Part shown: in pieces, positions 13,601-17,866 of the stretch
Position numbering within the stretch: the first letter of the stretch is position 1
How the letters are laid out: each line of letters starts with the position of its first letter
Assembly: GCF_002924365.1 (NCBI RefSeq)
Contig: NZ_PQWB01000117.1
Span: forward strand, 1 to 36,546
Reading direction: 5' to 3'
Length of the DNA: 36,546 bases
Origin: Chromobacterium alticapitis
Lineage (GTDB): Bacteria > Pseudomonadota > Gammaproteobacteria > Burkholderiales > Chromobacteriaceae
Notes under the pieces: generated by a model
Told to the model about the DNA's origin: nothing
Databases searched by the model: none
Seen by the model: only the letters and a program-made list of their open reading frames with translations
Position numbers and translations under genes: made by a program

Positions 13601-16600
13601 CAAACAATCTCGCCGAATACTGGGAGATGTTGCTGGAAGGCCGGCAAGCCGACCACAATGGCCCCGCCTCCCGCTGGCCGCAACGCGAGACCGCGGCGAA
13701 AGCGCGCTTCCTGGACGGCGTCAAGCAGTTCGACCCCGGCTTCTTCGGCCTTTCCGCTCTGCAGGCCCAAGCCATGGACCCCCAGGAAAGACTGTTCCTG
13801 CTCAACTGCTGGCACGCCTTGGAAGACGCCGGCTACGGCGACAACAAATGGCTGGACGAATATAACAAGGGCGAAGACGAGATAGGCGTCTTCGTCGGCG
13901 TAACTTCGCCAACCTACCATCTGGTAGGGTTCGAGCAAACGCTGGCGGGGAATCCGGTCCCTACCGGCATGTCCTTCGCGTCCATCGCCAACCGGGTGTC
14001 CCACGCCTTGCATCTGTGCGGCCCCAGCCTGGCGATAGACACCATGTGCTCGTCGTCCCTGGTGGCGCTGCACAGCGCTTGCGATAGCCTCCGCCAGGGA
14101 AATTGCGCCATGGCCATCGCTGGCGGGGTCAATCTCTATCTGCACCCCTCCCGGCTGGACACGATCGCACAAGCCCAGTTGGCCGCCGAAGACGGCATCG
14201 ACCGTAGTTTCGCGGCCGGCGGCCGCGGCTTCCTGCCTGCGGAAGGCGTCGCCGCCGTAGTGCTCAAACCGCTGAGCCAGGCAATGCGGGATGGGGACGA
14301 CATCTATGCAGTCATCAAGGGCGGCGCCATCGGGCATAGCGGCAACACCCTGAATTATTTCGTGCCCTCCGCCCGCAGCCAGCGCAAAGTCATCGAGCGC
14401 GCGCTGGCCCAGGCGGGACTGCAGGCGGACCAAGTCGCCTACGTGGAAATGCAGGCAAATGGCGACGAAGTGTCCGACGGCATCGAGTTCGAAGCGATCC
14501 GCGCAGGCTACCAAACCGAGCACAGACAAACTCGAGCACTGCGCGTGGGATCGGTCAAACCCAATATCGGCCACCCGGAAGCCGCAGCCGGCATGGCTCA
14601 ATTGATCAAAACCATTTTGCAGCTCAAGCACCGGCAATGGGCACCGACCCTGGTGCACGGCGAGCCTCATCCCGCCCTGGGCTTCGAGGCCTCGCGTCTG
14701 CGGCCGCAGTTGTGCCGCGAAACCTTCGACGCCGCCTCGCCATACTGCGCCATTCATGCTTTTGGCGGGGGCGGCATGGCGGCGCACATCGTGCTGGCCC
14801 CGTCTCCTGCCCTGCCGGTCACGCCCAATGGCACGACAACCGTCCTCGGCCGCTTGCTCACACTGTCGGCGCACAACCGCGATGCGCTGAAGCGGGGCGC
14901 CGCCCGCCTGGCTGGCTACCTCGCGCACTTGGCTGAAGACGCCCCCCTCGACAACATCGCCTATACCCTGCAAACCGGTAGAAGCGCCTTCTCCCATCGC
15001 CTGGCCATCCTTGCGGATAGCCCCTCGTCTGCCCGCGCTCGGCTGGAAGCCTATTCAAGGGGAGAACATCGCGCCGGGGTCATCCTCTCCCCCGAAACCG
15101 GCGCCGGCAAACTGGACGCCGACGCTGACGCCGCCGCCGCGTTGGCGGCAGGCGGCCATCTGAGCGCGCTCGCTCAACTATGGGTCAGCGGCATGACGGT
15201 AGATTGGCGCGCCTGCTGGCGCGGGACGCCTTCATCCTCTCGCCGCGTGCATTTGCCGGGCTATGCATTCGAGTTGCGCGAATACTGGCCGGACACGCGG
15301 CCCGCCCCAAGCGCCCTCTCCCCTGCGCCCGCCGCGCCAGCGGCTCGGCTCGGCTCGGAGAGCGCCATGCCGGACTTGTCGACGGAGTTCGGAAGCCGCT
15401 ATCAATCCGTCTCGGATCGGCTCTACCTGGCAACGTTATCGCAATTGCTCGCCTGGCTGCAAACCCAAGGCATTACGCTTTCCAGCCAAGCGTCCACCCA
15501 AGCCCATTTCTTGAGCGCCGCATCGGCGGGAACGCCGGCGGCGCGCCTGCTGGACCTGATGGAAAAGCAGGGCTTTGTGCAACGGGACCGGCAAGGCCGG
15601 CTCTCGCTCCCCGCCGGCGTTCAGCCGGAGGCATTGGAGGAGCAGCGCGACGCTCAGTTGTCCTTGCTTCTGCGCGCCATGCCGGAATATCAGCCATATT
15701 TCGCCCTTCTGCCGCTTGGCCTGGCGCGACTGGAACAGAACCCGGCCGATAGCGCGCCCGCGCCTATGGCATTGCTGGCCCAAGCCATCGTCGCGCCGTC
15801 GAAATTCGCGTTCATCAATCGGATTTGCGCGGAGTCGAGTCTGAAACAACGGCTCCTGGAGCGGCGTACCATCTCGGTGCTGGACATCGGCGCCGGCAGC
15901 TTCGACTTCCTGCATGCGATAGCCCACAGCGTGCCGGGCGATATCCGCATCCGCTACTGCCTGGTATCCGACTCTCCAGAGCTGGCGACAGCCTTGGTCC
16001 AACAGGGGCAAGAGCACTTCCCCCATGTCGACTTCACGCATTCGTCGTCGGAGACCTTGGCGCTCTCCCGCGAGTCGGGCGAGATCGACGTGACGATCGT
16101 GCGCGCCCACACGCCCTGCTGCGGTCGCTTGCTGTCGCTGCTGGCCCGCCTGGGAGACTGGTGCTCCCAAGACGGCGTGGTATTGCTGAGTCAGGCGCCG
16201 GAAAGCCAAGGGACCGGCTTGCTGCGTGCCTTGCTGGCCCAAGAAGAGGCGGTTCAACCGCCCTCATTCGAACAAATCGCCGAAACCATCGTCGATGCGG
16301 GCTGCCGACGCGAGGATGTGTTCCCCAACTGGCTAAGCATCTTCCTGCGCGATGGCAGCCTGCTGCCGCCCGACGACGGCGACAAAGCCGATGAGCAGCA
16401 GACGGCAATCTTGGAAGCGGTGCGGCACGCCATCGCGCAAGCGCTTCCGGCCGATGTCCGGCTTGATCCCGAGGCGAATCTGGCTCAATACGGTTTGAGC
16501 TCCTTCGGCCTCGCCCTGGCCTGCGCGCGCTTGCAGCAGCAGTTCGGCGAAGCGGCCCATGTTTCCGCCTTGGCGCGCGACCCGGATGCGTTAAGCATCG

Positions 16601-17574
16601 CTTGCATGGCGCAACGCATTCGCTCGCGCCTGGAAGACGGCCGCGACGCCCTGGCTATGCCAGGAGCTGCCATGGCGCCGATCGCCGGACAGATCGCGCA
16701 ACGACTGGAAGCACTGACACGAGGCCAGGCCGCCTTGTCCGCCTCCGAGACGTTACGCCGCGGCGAGTTCGTCAGTTCCCGCGGCCAACGCATCGAATAC
16801 TTCGAAATCGGCGAGGGCCAACCTCTGATATTCCTTACCGCGCTGGCGTTCACCAAATCGATTTGGGAAAACCAGATCCAGACCTTCAGCGCAAGCCACC
16901 GCTTGATCTTTCCGCATCTACCCGGGCACGCCGGCAGCGCCCCCTGCCTGGATTTCACTTTCGATGAGTTGGCGGACGATCTGGCCGAACTGATGAATGC
17001 GCTGGAGATCCGGCAAGCTCATCTCGCGGGATGGTGCATGGCGGGCAACATCGCCCAAACATTCGCGTTGCGCCATGCCTCGCGACTCTCGTCGCTGATC
17101 TTGGTTTGCACCACGCCGACCGACGCCAGAATGCGCGGGGTGACGCGGTTTGATGTCGAAAGCTATTCGGCATCGCCGCTAGGCGCTTATGAAATGGAGT
17201 TCCAGAACATCTATCGCGAGGCTTTCCTATCGCCCGAGGTAAGCCGCCACTTGGCCATCATCCGGCAGAGCCATGTGGAATTGCCCCCACATGCGGTTTT
17301 GTCCTACATCGGCAATTTGTTCCGCTTCGACACGCGCGCGCAACTGCGCAAAATCAAACTGCCGACACTCATCGTCGCCGGCCACTGGGATATCGCCTTT
17401 CCGATCGATCAGGTTGCCCTGCTCAAGGATGGCATCCCCCACGCCGATTTTGTCGAAATGCAGGATGGCGGCCATTTACCCTTCCTTAACAACAGTGAGC
17501 AATTCAATGCCATCGTGGCTGACTTCTTGACTCGCAGCATCTCGTTGAAGCATCGCAGGGCCGTTCATCGCTAG
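1..17574 (+). CDS. trans-AT modular polyketide synthase, C-terminal 5857 residues (5' end outside window)
   Basis: Cytosolic multimodular polyketide synthase. The reading frame is open from base 1, beginning inside a post-KS linker (LPTYPFAQERYW), so the gene is 5'-partial; the TTG at 151 is not a real start. Visible domain order: KR1-ACP1, KS1-KR2-ACP2, KS2-DH-cMT-ACP3-ACP4, KS3-KR3-ACP5, KS4-MT-like-ACP6-TE. There are four KS, three KR, one DH, one clear C-methyltransferase, one degenerate methyltransferase-like domain, six ACPs and a terminal alpha/beta-hydrolase thioesterase. No acyltransferase domain follows any KS; each KS is followed only by the flanking linker ending in LPxYPFxxxxxW. 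This is the hallmark of trans-AT enzymes, which are loaded by a free-standing malonyl transferase, presumably encoded upstream. The TE marks this as the last protein of the line. It stops at TAG 17572 and is followed by a terminator at 17818. The product is unknown. PKS identity is certain; individual domain edges are approximate. Confidence 0.97.
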   Translation, partial: PRRLALPTYPFAQERYWVAPRLAGGAASTRTASPPRQDSSPTHAGTAHELLLAAPRWARRSESETAPSSLGEHHVLICGGAIPAAELARHLNDAQCRALEGGFVAQAESLLAMLRQLMSLRPQHAALVQIVVPALGAEQLSTALQGMLLSARAENPRLLGQIISIEVDESPTELARKLRQDAAHPEQRRIRYLDGERWVAEWHALQEETAHRPWKDKGVYLITGGLGGLGRLFAREIAARAANAVLVLTGRRPLAESQLDGIRELEALGARVDYRQLDVADAAAIRRLLLEIQEEYESLDGILHAAGVVRPNFVLRKSAEELHEVMAAKVAGLVNLDEASGDIELDVFLCFSSISAVVGIEGEADYASANAFMDAYAAYRNSLVAHGKRHGRMLSMNWPMWLDGGMRLDDITEQAMARATGMIPMRSEDGFDALYRALASGHDQVAVMAGEPDLMRRALNGESARARPAAPAPQADAGSLRADVLARLSALFAQVAKCDPARLDPAEPFETYGIDSIMITQLNAALSETFGDMPKTLFYEFHTLSALTDYFVAEHADSCLRLTGTAEPAQAPAASTAPARRTDNALSPAPAPQTSAREPIAIIGLSARYPGADDAEAFWRRISGQQSCISEIPPERWPLDDFFLADPEAGAKGRSYGKWGGFINGFADFDPLFFGISPRDALNIDPQERLFLQASWEVLEDAGYTRESLASRHGGRVGVFAGITKPGYELYLADLAQPSAARPSTSFGSLANRVSYFLNLRGPSMPIDTMCSASATAIHEACEHLLRDECELAIAGGVNLYLHPSGYLQLSSMRMLSSDQHCRSFGAGGDGYVPGEGVGAVLLKPLSRAMADGDHIYGLIRGSAINHGGKTNGYTVPNPAAQSEVIALALKRAGVHPRAVSYVEAHGTGTALGDPIEVAGLNKAFSAAAPARRFCALGSVKSHIGHSESAAGIAGLTKVLLQMRHGQLAPTLNARTPNPNIDFDASPFLLQHELAEWPRPQIEIDGEMRQFPRIAGISSFGAGGANAHIVLEEFVDERPSRQSNGAVLIPLSARNRDRLQARMAQLLQTIADGRIHDGNLADAAYTLQIGREAMELRLAFSCRTVEEMAQCLRSALTDPAADSRLHLANAKRAKETLAGLDHAAAASWIAARDDDALLAAWAKGLDVDWHLLYGDTPPRRISLPAYPFARETLWLPQMGITPGQRRELAAAHRQDADGLGTLLFAPRWRDVEPAQAIAAQTEKRLLWLAHPAYDAEALQAALPAIDCRALPGDFEAQAAALLTDLQRLSASTSAPVLLQLIVPGDGGEQSSAALLGLLRGSQIETPGQRCQLIMLDAGETIEALARKLDRCAASADEQFRFLGNRLQTLGWQPLEPLEASPPWRADGVYLITGGLGGLGLLFARQIAEHASGAAIVLAGRRQADEADQTAMAALRARGARVAYHALDLADADQVSSLIQRLTREYGGLNGVLHAAGLGRDARLADKTAAQLHEVLAPKAAGLRNLAAATRDLPLDVFICFSSLAAVRGNAGQADYATANAFLDAFAELSFARQADKQRARILSIDWPLWRDGGMRIDADMAEMMTQATGLTPLSAAEGVRALYRALASGLPRVLVLSGELARLRAGFLDVAPPRPASGAAGGDDLREAICRQLIAHVSALLSLRETDIDPEDPYHQFGFDSVSLTTFGSQLNQRWGTRLAPTIFFAHPTLNALARHLCDTEAERFASLLTGGEARPAQTPSLAAPEDKPRAPGAPAGADAIAIIGMSGRFPQARDIDAFWRNLRDGVDCIAEIPPERWDWREYYGDPGREQDKTNIKWGGFIEGVDEFDPLFFGISPREAKLMDPQQRLLMQHVWWALEDAGQAPSSLAGSKTAIFVGTCTSGYSERVTQATIEGYTSTSLVPSIGPNRMSYLLDLHGPSEPVETACSSSLVAIHRAARGILGGESEMAIAGGVNTLLSPKGTISLNKAGMLCEDGRCKTFSADANGYVRSEGVGMLVLKRLSAAERDGDRIYGLIRGSAQNHGGRATSLTAPNPKAQAELIRTAWTHAGVDPRTIGYIEAHGTGTALGDPVEIDGLKLAFGETVGEAGLAQQEIGRCGIGSVKSNIGHLELAAGVAGVIKVLLQMRHRTLVKSLHCETLNPYIDLRDSPFHIVRENAEWTAPRDADGRELPRRAGVSSFGFGGVNAHVVLEEYVDRRQSDAPTEAESPALIVLSARDERRLRESAGQLLRAIRAGAVRQDNLADTAYTLQVGRDAMPCRLAVLASSSTELDRALRAFVNGEQAAGAPVFVSSPDAACAAPPDCAHAEALAQWLAGKTPDWTALHVGRRPLRVSLPGYPFARESHWIEPSLGAPASSPAARAAGSPLVRPAPSGADGIRRFLIGLDGAESFLRDHRVQGRRVLPGVAYLEMARAAYVSDQKLDDDFRLRMSHVEWAQPLIVESRCEAELALRAAANGGTAFSISRDGILHCQGSLQPLPAAPAPLRRLPEWRDRCQARRLEADECYRRFAAMGLQYGPAHQGIAALSVGEGCAIAHLRLPEAVEADARGYVLHPSLLDSALQAVAGLALDEAGALALPFSVERVDLFSRCQRDMWAVVEPSAGLASHGRIRKYDIDLCRADGEVCVRLQGFSSRTAGPTAPGSGRAAAKPHAGAAITQPQSEHLRASSKSAAPLHITRNTDMPEIRTQDLPLSHGAPYPSMLREMQRNLTPSRLAPLYQPPRDEDALLRSLQHMLPRLLAAQLQTMGLRAPFKPAQQLVEELRILPFYTRWLEESLRLLAGSFDGGALPAFDSQAAWREWDEHKRSWQASPTFSAQSTLLEAMLRALPDILRGQVPATSVMFPNSSMALVEGIYKHNPVSDYFNAVLIEMAVTFIDARLKQDPAARIRILEIGAGTGGTSAPLLKRLQAYRDRIEEYCYTDLSKAFLLHADKHYAPDSPYLRGRIFDVSRPLSEQGIEPHSYDLVVATNVLHATSDIRNSVRHARALLRENGLLLLNELSRNVPFAHLTFGLLEGWWLYEDAELRIPGCPGLSASSWHAVLKAEGFRGIMFPTEDHAELGQQIVVAENGAADEVERTSNVQPRVATPPADQHASSDLYPRALGYFQELIASAVQLPVGDIHPDAPFEQYGIDSILVVQLNNALRQTFDDVSSTLFFEHRTLAGLTRHFVQTQADALAQALGTVAPRQAPAAADTDVAVFTPPAADELYPRALRYFQELIASAVQLPVDDIHPDASFEQYGIDSILVVQLNNALRQTFDDVSSTLFFEHRTLAGLARHFVQTQPAELAKILGMQQTPPAPSFGSPASRTAEPPKALDRDAESDSDIAVIGLAGRYAMADDIGQFWRNLSQGRHCISEVPAERWNHQLFYDPDKNRPGKAYSKWGGFVSGVSQFDPLFFSISPREAEQIDPQERLFLQEAYVGIQDAGYTPAGLGAAGKVGVFVGVMNGNYANGANFWSIANRVSFTFDFHGPSMAVDTACSSSLTALHLAMESLRGGASDVAIAGGVNLIIDPVQYLRLSSMKMLSAGDKCRAFGADADGFVDGEGVGVVVLKPLNRALADGDHIYGVIKACALNHGGRTSAYPVPNPDAQAAVIAEAMRQAGVDPRTIGYLEAHGTGTSLGDPIEIAGLSKAFRKATPDRQFCALGSVKSNIGHCESAAGIAGLSKVLLQLRHGQLAPSLHAEASNPNINFEATPFALQRRLAPWPRPRIGGAEHPRRAGLSSFGAGGANAHVIIEEAPALVDEPAQPTRPALIVLSARHPERLRETAARLLAATRERGWTDAQLPNLAYTLQTGREAMDERLAFQADSMADLAAKLEAFLADRADAAGLYRGSARRERYQAQAATLPDIGAGRQEACAPLLADWVQGSSVDWSAWHGARPPRRMSLPGYPFAREHCWVAPERRLLAEPSAPEPGRDDQARPSMPPAGLLRPVWRADQPALAEPPAGQRLLAFGASDDQLRELRQRYPAIVPLSLEPRLASDDLDHAIQTVGAIDHIVWIAPTAKAESIDSDAHIQAQSEGVLACFRLVKALLAAGYESRPLQWTVLTAQALAAHPDEDIAPDHASVHGLIGSMIKEFPAWSARLADLPARADAPLADALRLPADRQGQSWLFRQGQWHRQEWLPLPGDTVGETAYRLGGVYVVIGGAGGIGEVWSEHMVRRYGAKLFWIGRRPEDDVIRGKIARLAALGPAPRYLVADATDRASLQAACDAIRREQPRIHGVVHSAIVLQDQSLTRMTESRFAASLAAKVDVSVRMAQVFGPESLDFALFFSSLQSVGRAPGQSNYAAGCTFKDAFAHQLGRAWPCPVKTMNWGWWGSVGVVTASDYHARMAKAGLASIEPGEAMAALDVLMGGSHGQLGLLKTTDMAAVEPSAPIPTLAPAAEPGARPHDPAALKQRGIDALKRLIGTQLHVREQDIDIMESLSAYGVDSISITQLSSALGQSFQQISNALFADYPTIAELADHLLATQPEAYARWAGVADVPQQITVAPAPRSNAMPVEPASHAEPVDAALPPAAGTDIAIIGLACQFPGANNLAEYWEMLLEGRQADHNGPASRWPQRETAAKARFLDGVKQFDPGFFGLSALQAQAMDPQERLFLLNCWHALEDAGYGDNKWLDEYNKGEDEIGVFVGVTSPTYHLVGFEQTLAGNPVPTGMSFASIANRVSHALHLCGPSLAIDTMCSSSLVALHSACDSLRQGNCAMAIAGGVNLYLHPSRLDTIAQAQLAAEDGIDRSFAAGGRGFLPAEGVAAVVLKPLSQAMRDGDDIYAVIKGGAIGHSGNTLNYFVPSARSQRKVIERALAQAGLQADQVAYVEMQANGDEVSDGIEFEAIRAGYQTEHRQTRALRVGSVKPNIGHPEAAAGMAQLIKTILQLKHRQWAPTLVHGEPHPALGFEASRLRPQLCRETFDAASPYCAIHAFGGGGMAAHIVLAPSPALPVTPNGTTTVLGRLLTLSAHNRDALKRGAARLAGYLAHLAEDAPLDNIAYTLQTGRSAFSHRLAILADSPSSARARLEAYSRGEHRAGVILSPETGAGKLDADADAAAALAAGGHLSALAQLWVSGMTVDWRACWRGTPSSSRRVHLPGYAFELREYWPDTRPAPSALSPAPAAPAARLGSESAMPDLSTEFGSRYQSVSDRLYLATLSQLLAWLQTQGITLSSQASTQAHFLSAASAGTPAARLLDLMEKQGFVQRDRQGRLSLPAGVQPEALEEQRDAQLSLLLRAMPEYQPYFALLPLGLARLEQNPADSAPAPMALLAQAIVAPSKFAFINRICAESSLKQRLLERRTISVLDIGAGSFDFLHAIAHSVPGDIRIRYCLVSDSPELATALVQQGQEHFPHVDFTHSSSETLALSRESGEIDVTIVRAHTPCCGRLLSLLARLGDWCSQDGVVLLSQAPESQGTGLLRALLAQEEAVQPPSFEQIAETIVDAGCRREDVFPNWLSIFLRDGSLLPPDDGDKADEQQTAILEAVRHAIAQALPADVRLDPEANLAQYGLSSFGLALACARLQQQFGEAAHVSALARDPDALSIACMAQRIRSRLEDGRDALAMPGAAMAPIAGQIAQRLEALTRGQAALSASETLRRGEFVSSRGQRIEYFEIGEGQPLIFLTALAFTKSIWENQIQTFSASHRLIFPHLPGHAGSAPCLDFTFDELADDLAELMNALEIRQAHLAGWCMAGNIAQTFALRHASRLSSLILVCTTPTDARMRGVTRFDVESYSASPLGAYEMEFQNIYREAFLSPEVSRHLAIIRQSHVELPPHAVLSYIGNLFRFDTRAQLRKIKLPTLIVAGHWDIAFPIDQVALLKDGIPHADFVEMQDGGHLPFLNNSEQFNAIVADFLTRSISLKHRRAVHR
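1792..5160 (+). other. PKS module 2: KS1-KR2-ACP2
   Basis: KS1 (1792-3100) has active-site Cys at 2311 (DTMCSAS; SAS rather than the usual SSS), His at 2716 (EAHGTGT) and His at 2836 (KSHIGH), so it should elongate. A linker follows, ending in LPAYPFARETLW near 3580. KR2 has its structural half at about 3650-4150 and its catalytic half at about 4159-4790, with TGGLGGLG, FSS and Tyr at 4603 (DYATAN). The sequence after HAAG is LGRDA, with Asp at the B-type position. ACP2 (about 4936-5160) has Ser at 5041 in GFDSVS. Expected output is a beta-hydroxy intermediate. No DH, ER or AT is present. Confidence 0.9.
5275..9880 (+). other. PKS module 3: KS2-DH-cMT-ACP3-ACP4
   Basis: KS2 (5275-6590) has Cys at 5779 (ETACSSS), His at 6184 and His at 6325, so it looks elongating. 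DH (about 7100-7910) has the hot-dog motif HRVQGRRVLP with His at 7183 and the second catalytic Asp at 7672 (HPSLLDSALQ), so it appears intact. A low-complexity linker (about 7915-8120) leads to a C-methyltransferase with SAM motif ILEIGAGTGG at 8665-8694 and TNVLHAT downstream, which should alpha-methylate the chain. Two nearly identical ACPs follow, with Ser at 9397 and 9727. The ACPs lack the Trp that flags beta-branching carriers. The module has no KR of its own, so how the DH gets a beta-hydroxy substrate is not explained by collinear reading. Confidence 0.88.
9286..9868 (+). repeat. Direct repeat encoding twin ACPs
   Basis: Two copies of an ACP-coding segment lie exactly 330 bp apart (9286-9535 and 9616-9868). 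The encoded carrier domains differ at only about four of roughly 80 positions. The DNA shows a fully identical core around each GIDSI serine codon with scattered synonymous differences outside. This suggests duplication with some gene conversion. Tandem carriers usually raise flux or let accessory enzymes act in parallel; that role here is inferred. Confidence 0.9.
9961..13440 (+). other. PKS module 4: KS3-KR3-ACP5
   Basis: KS3 (9964-11215) carries the full triad: Cys at 10435 (DTACSSS), His at 10840 (EAHGTGT) and His at 10960 (KSNIGH). The flanking linker ends in LPGYPFAREHCW near 11690. The KR3 structural half (about 11775-12400) is longer than in KR1/KR2. The catalytic half starts at about 12415 with IGGAGGIG, FFSS and Tyr at 12859. 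The helix after Tyr reads NYAAGC, so the usual active-site Asn is replaced by Cys at 12871. The Asp of the B-type motif is present (VLQDQS). ACP5 (about 13190-13430) has Ser at 13294 in GVDSIS. Confidence 0.88.
13561..17574 (+). other. PKS terminal module: non-elongating KS4, methyltransferase-like domain, ACP6, Cys-type thioesterase
   Basis: KS4 (13561-14805) keeps the acylatable Cys (14047, DTMCSSS) and the second His (14572, KPNIGH). The EAHGTGT motif reads EMQANGD, with Gln at 14452 in place of the catalytic His, so decarboxylative condensation is unlikely (KS0). Its flanking linker is also atypical (LPGYAFELREYW). A divergent methyltransferase-like domain follows (about 15367-16370), with VLDIGAGSFDF at 15877 but no NVLHA-type motif. 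ACP6 (about 16390-16660) has Ser at 16501 in GLSSFG; the Asp normally preceding the Ser is Ser. The alpha/beta-hydrolase TE (about 16740-17560) has nucleophile elbow GWCMAG with Cys at 17035, Asp at 17389 and His at 17473. Inferred role: pass the chain on KS4 to ACP6 and release it. Confidence 0.85.
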
Positions 17575-17591
17575 ATCTCGCTGCCGACGGT

Positions 17592-17801
17592 ATGGACGCG
17601 CCCCTCATGGGCGCATCCACCCGCCAAGTGGCCGGCGAGGGCAATGAGCACGCCCGGTCCTCCCTTTTCAACACCGGCATCGCCATCGTGATGCTGGCCC
17701 TGGGCCTGATGATCCTGGTTTCGGCCTGCCGCCGCGGGGTGGCGCGGCTAAGCCGCCCCGATCCGCAAGCCCGCCTGAAGCCGGCGGCATCGGAAGCCTG
17801 A
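17592..17801 (+). CDS. Possible small single-span membrane protein (69 aa)
   Basis: A short open frame directly after the PKS, on the same strand. Its middle (residues about 25-46, SLFNTGIAIVMLALGLMILV) is a convincing hydrophobic span followed by an Arg-rich stretch (CRRG) and a hydrophilic tail, so it could be a small inner-membrane protein. Against it, none of the candidate starts (ATG 17592, ATG 17607, GTG 17628) has a Shine-Dalgarno sequence, and the first ATG falls within an imperfect hairpin at 17594-17618. It ends just before the shared terminator at 17818. No family recognised. It may equally be the non-coding trailer of the PKS transcript. Confidence 0.3.
   Translation: MDAPLMGASTRQVAGEGNEHARSSLFNTGIAIVMLALGLMILVSACRRGVARLSRPDPQARLKPAASEA
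17594..17618 (+). other. Imperfect hairpin just after the PKS stop
   Basis: Ten-base arms (17594-17603 and 17609-17618) pair with one mismatch around a five-base loop, 20 bases after the PKS stop codon. No T-run follows, so it is not a classical terminator. It may protect the 3' end of the message. Confidence 0.35.
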
Positions 17802-17817
17802 TTCCCCGCCCCGCAGC

Positions 17818-17855
17818 AAAAAGCCCGTCGCGTCGCGACGGGCTTTTGTTTTTTC
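17818..17855. terminator. Bidirectional rho-independent terminator between the PKS and the antiporter gene
   Basis: A run of five A, a perfect 9-bp G+C-rich stem (17823-17831 with 17835-17843) and a three-base loop, followed by TTTTGTTTTTT. A/T flanks extend the stem on both sides. It serves the + strand PKS and the - strand antiporter gene ending at 17867, and marks the transcriptional border of the PKS locus. Confidence 0.9.
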
Positions 17856-17866
17856 TACCGCCTAGG

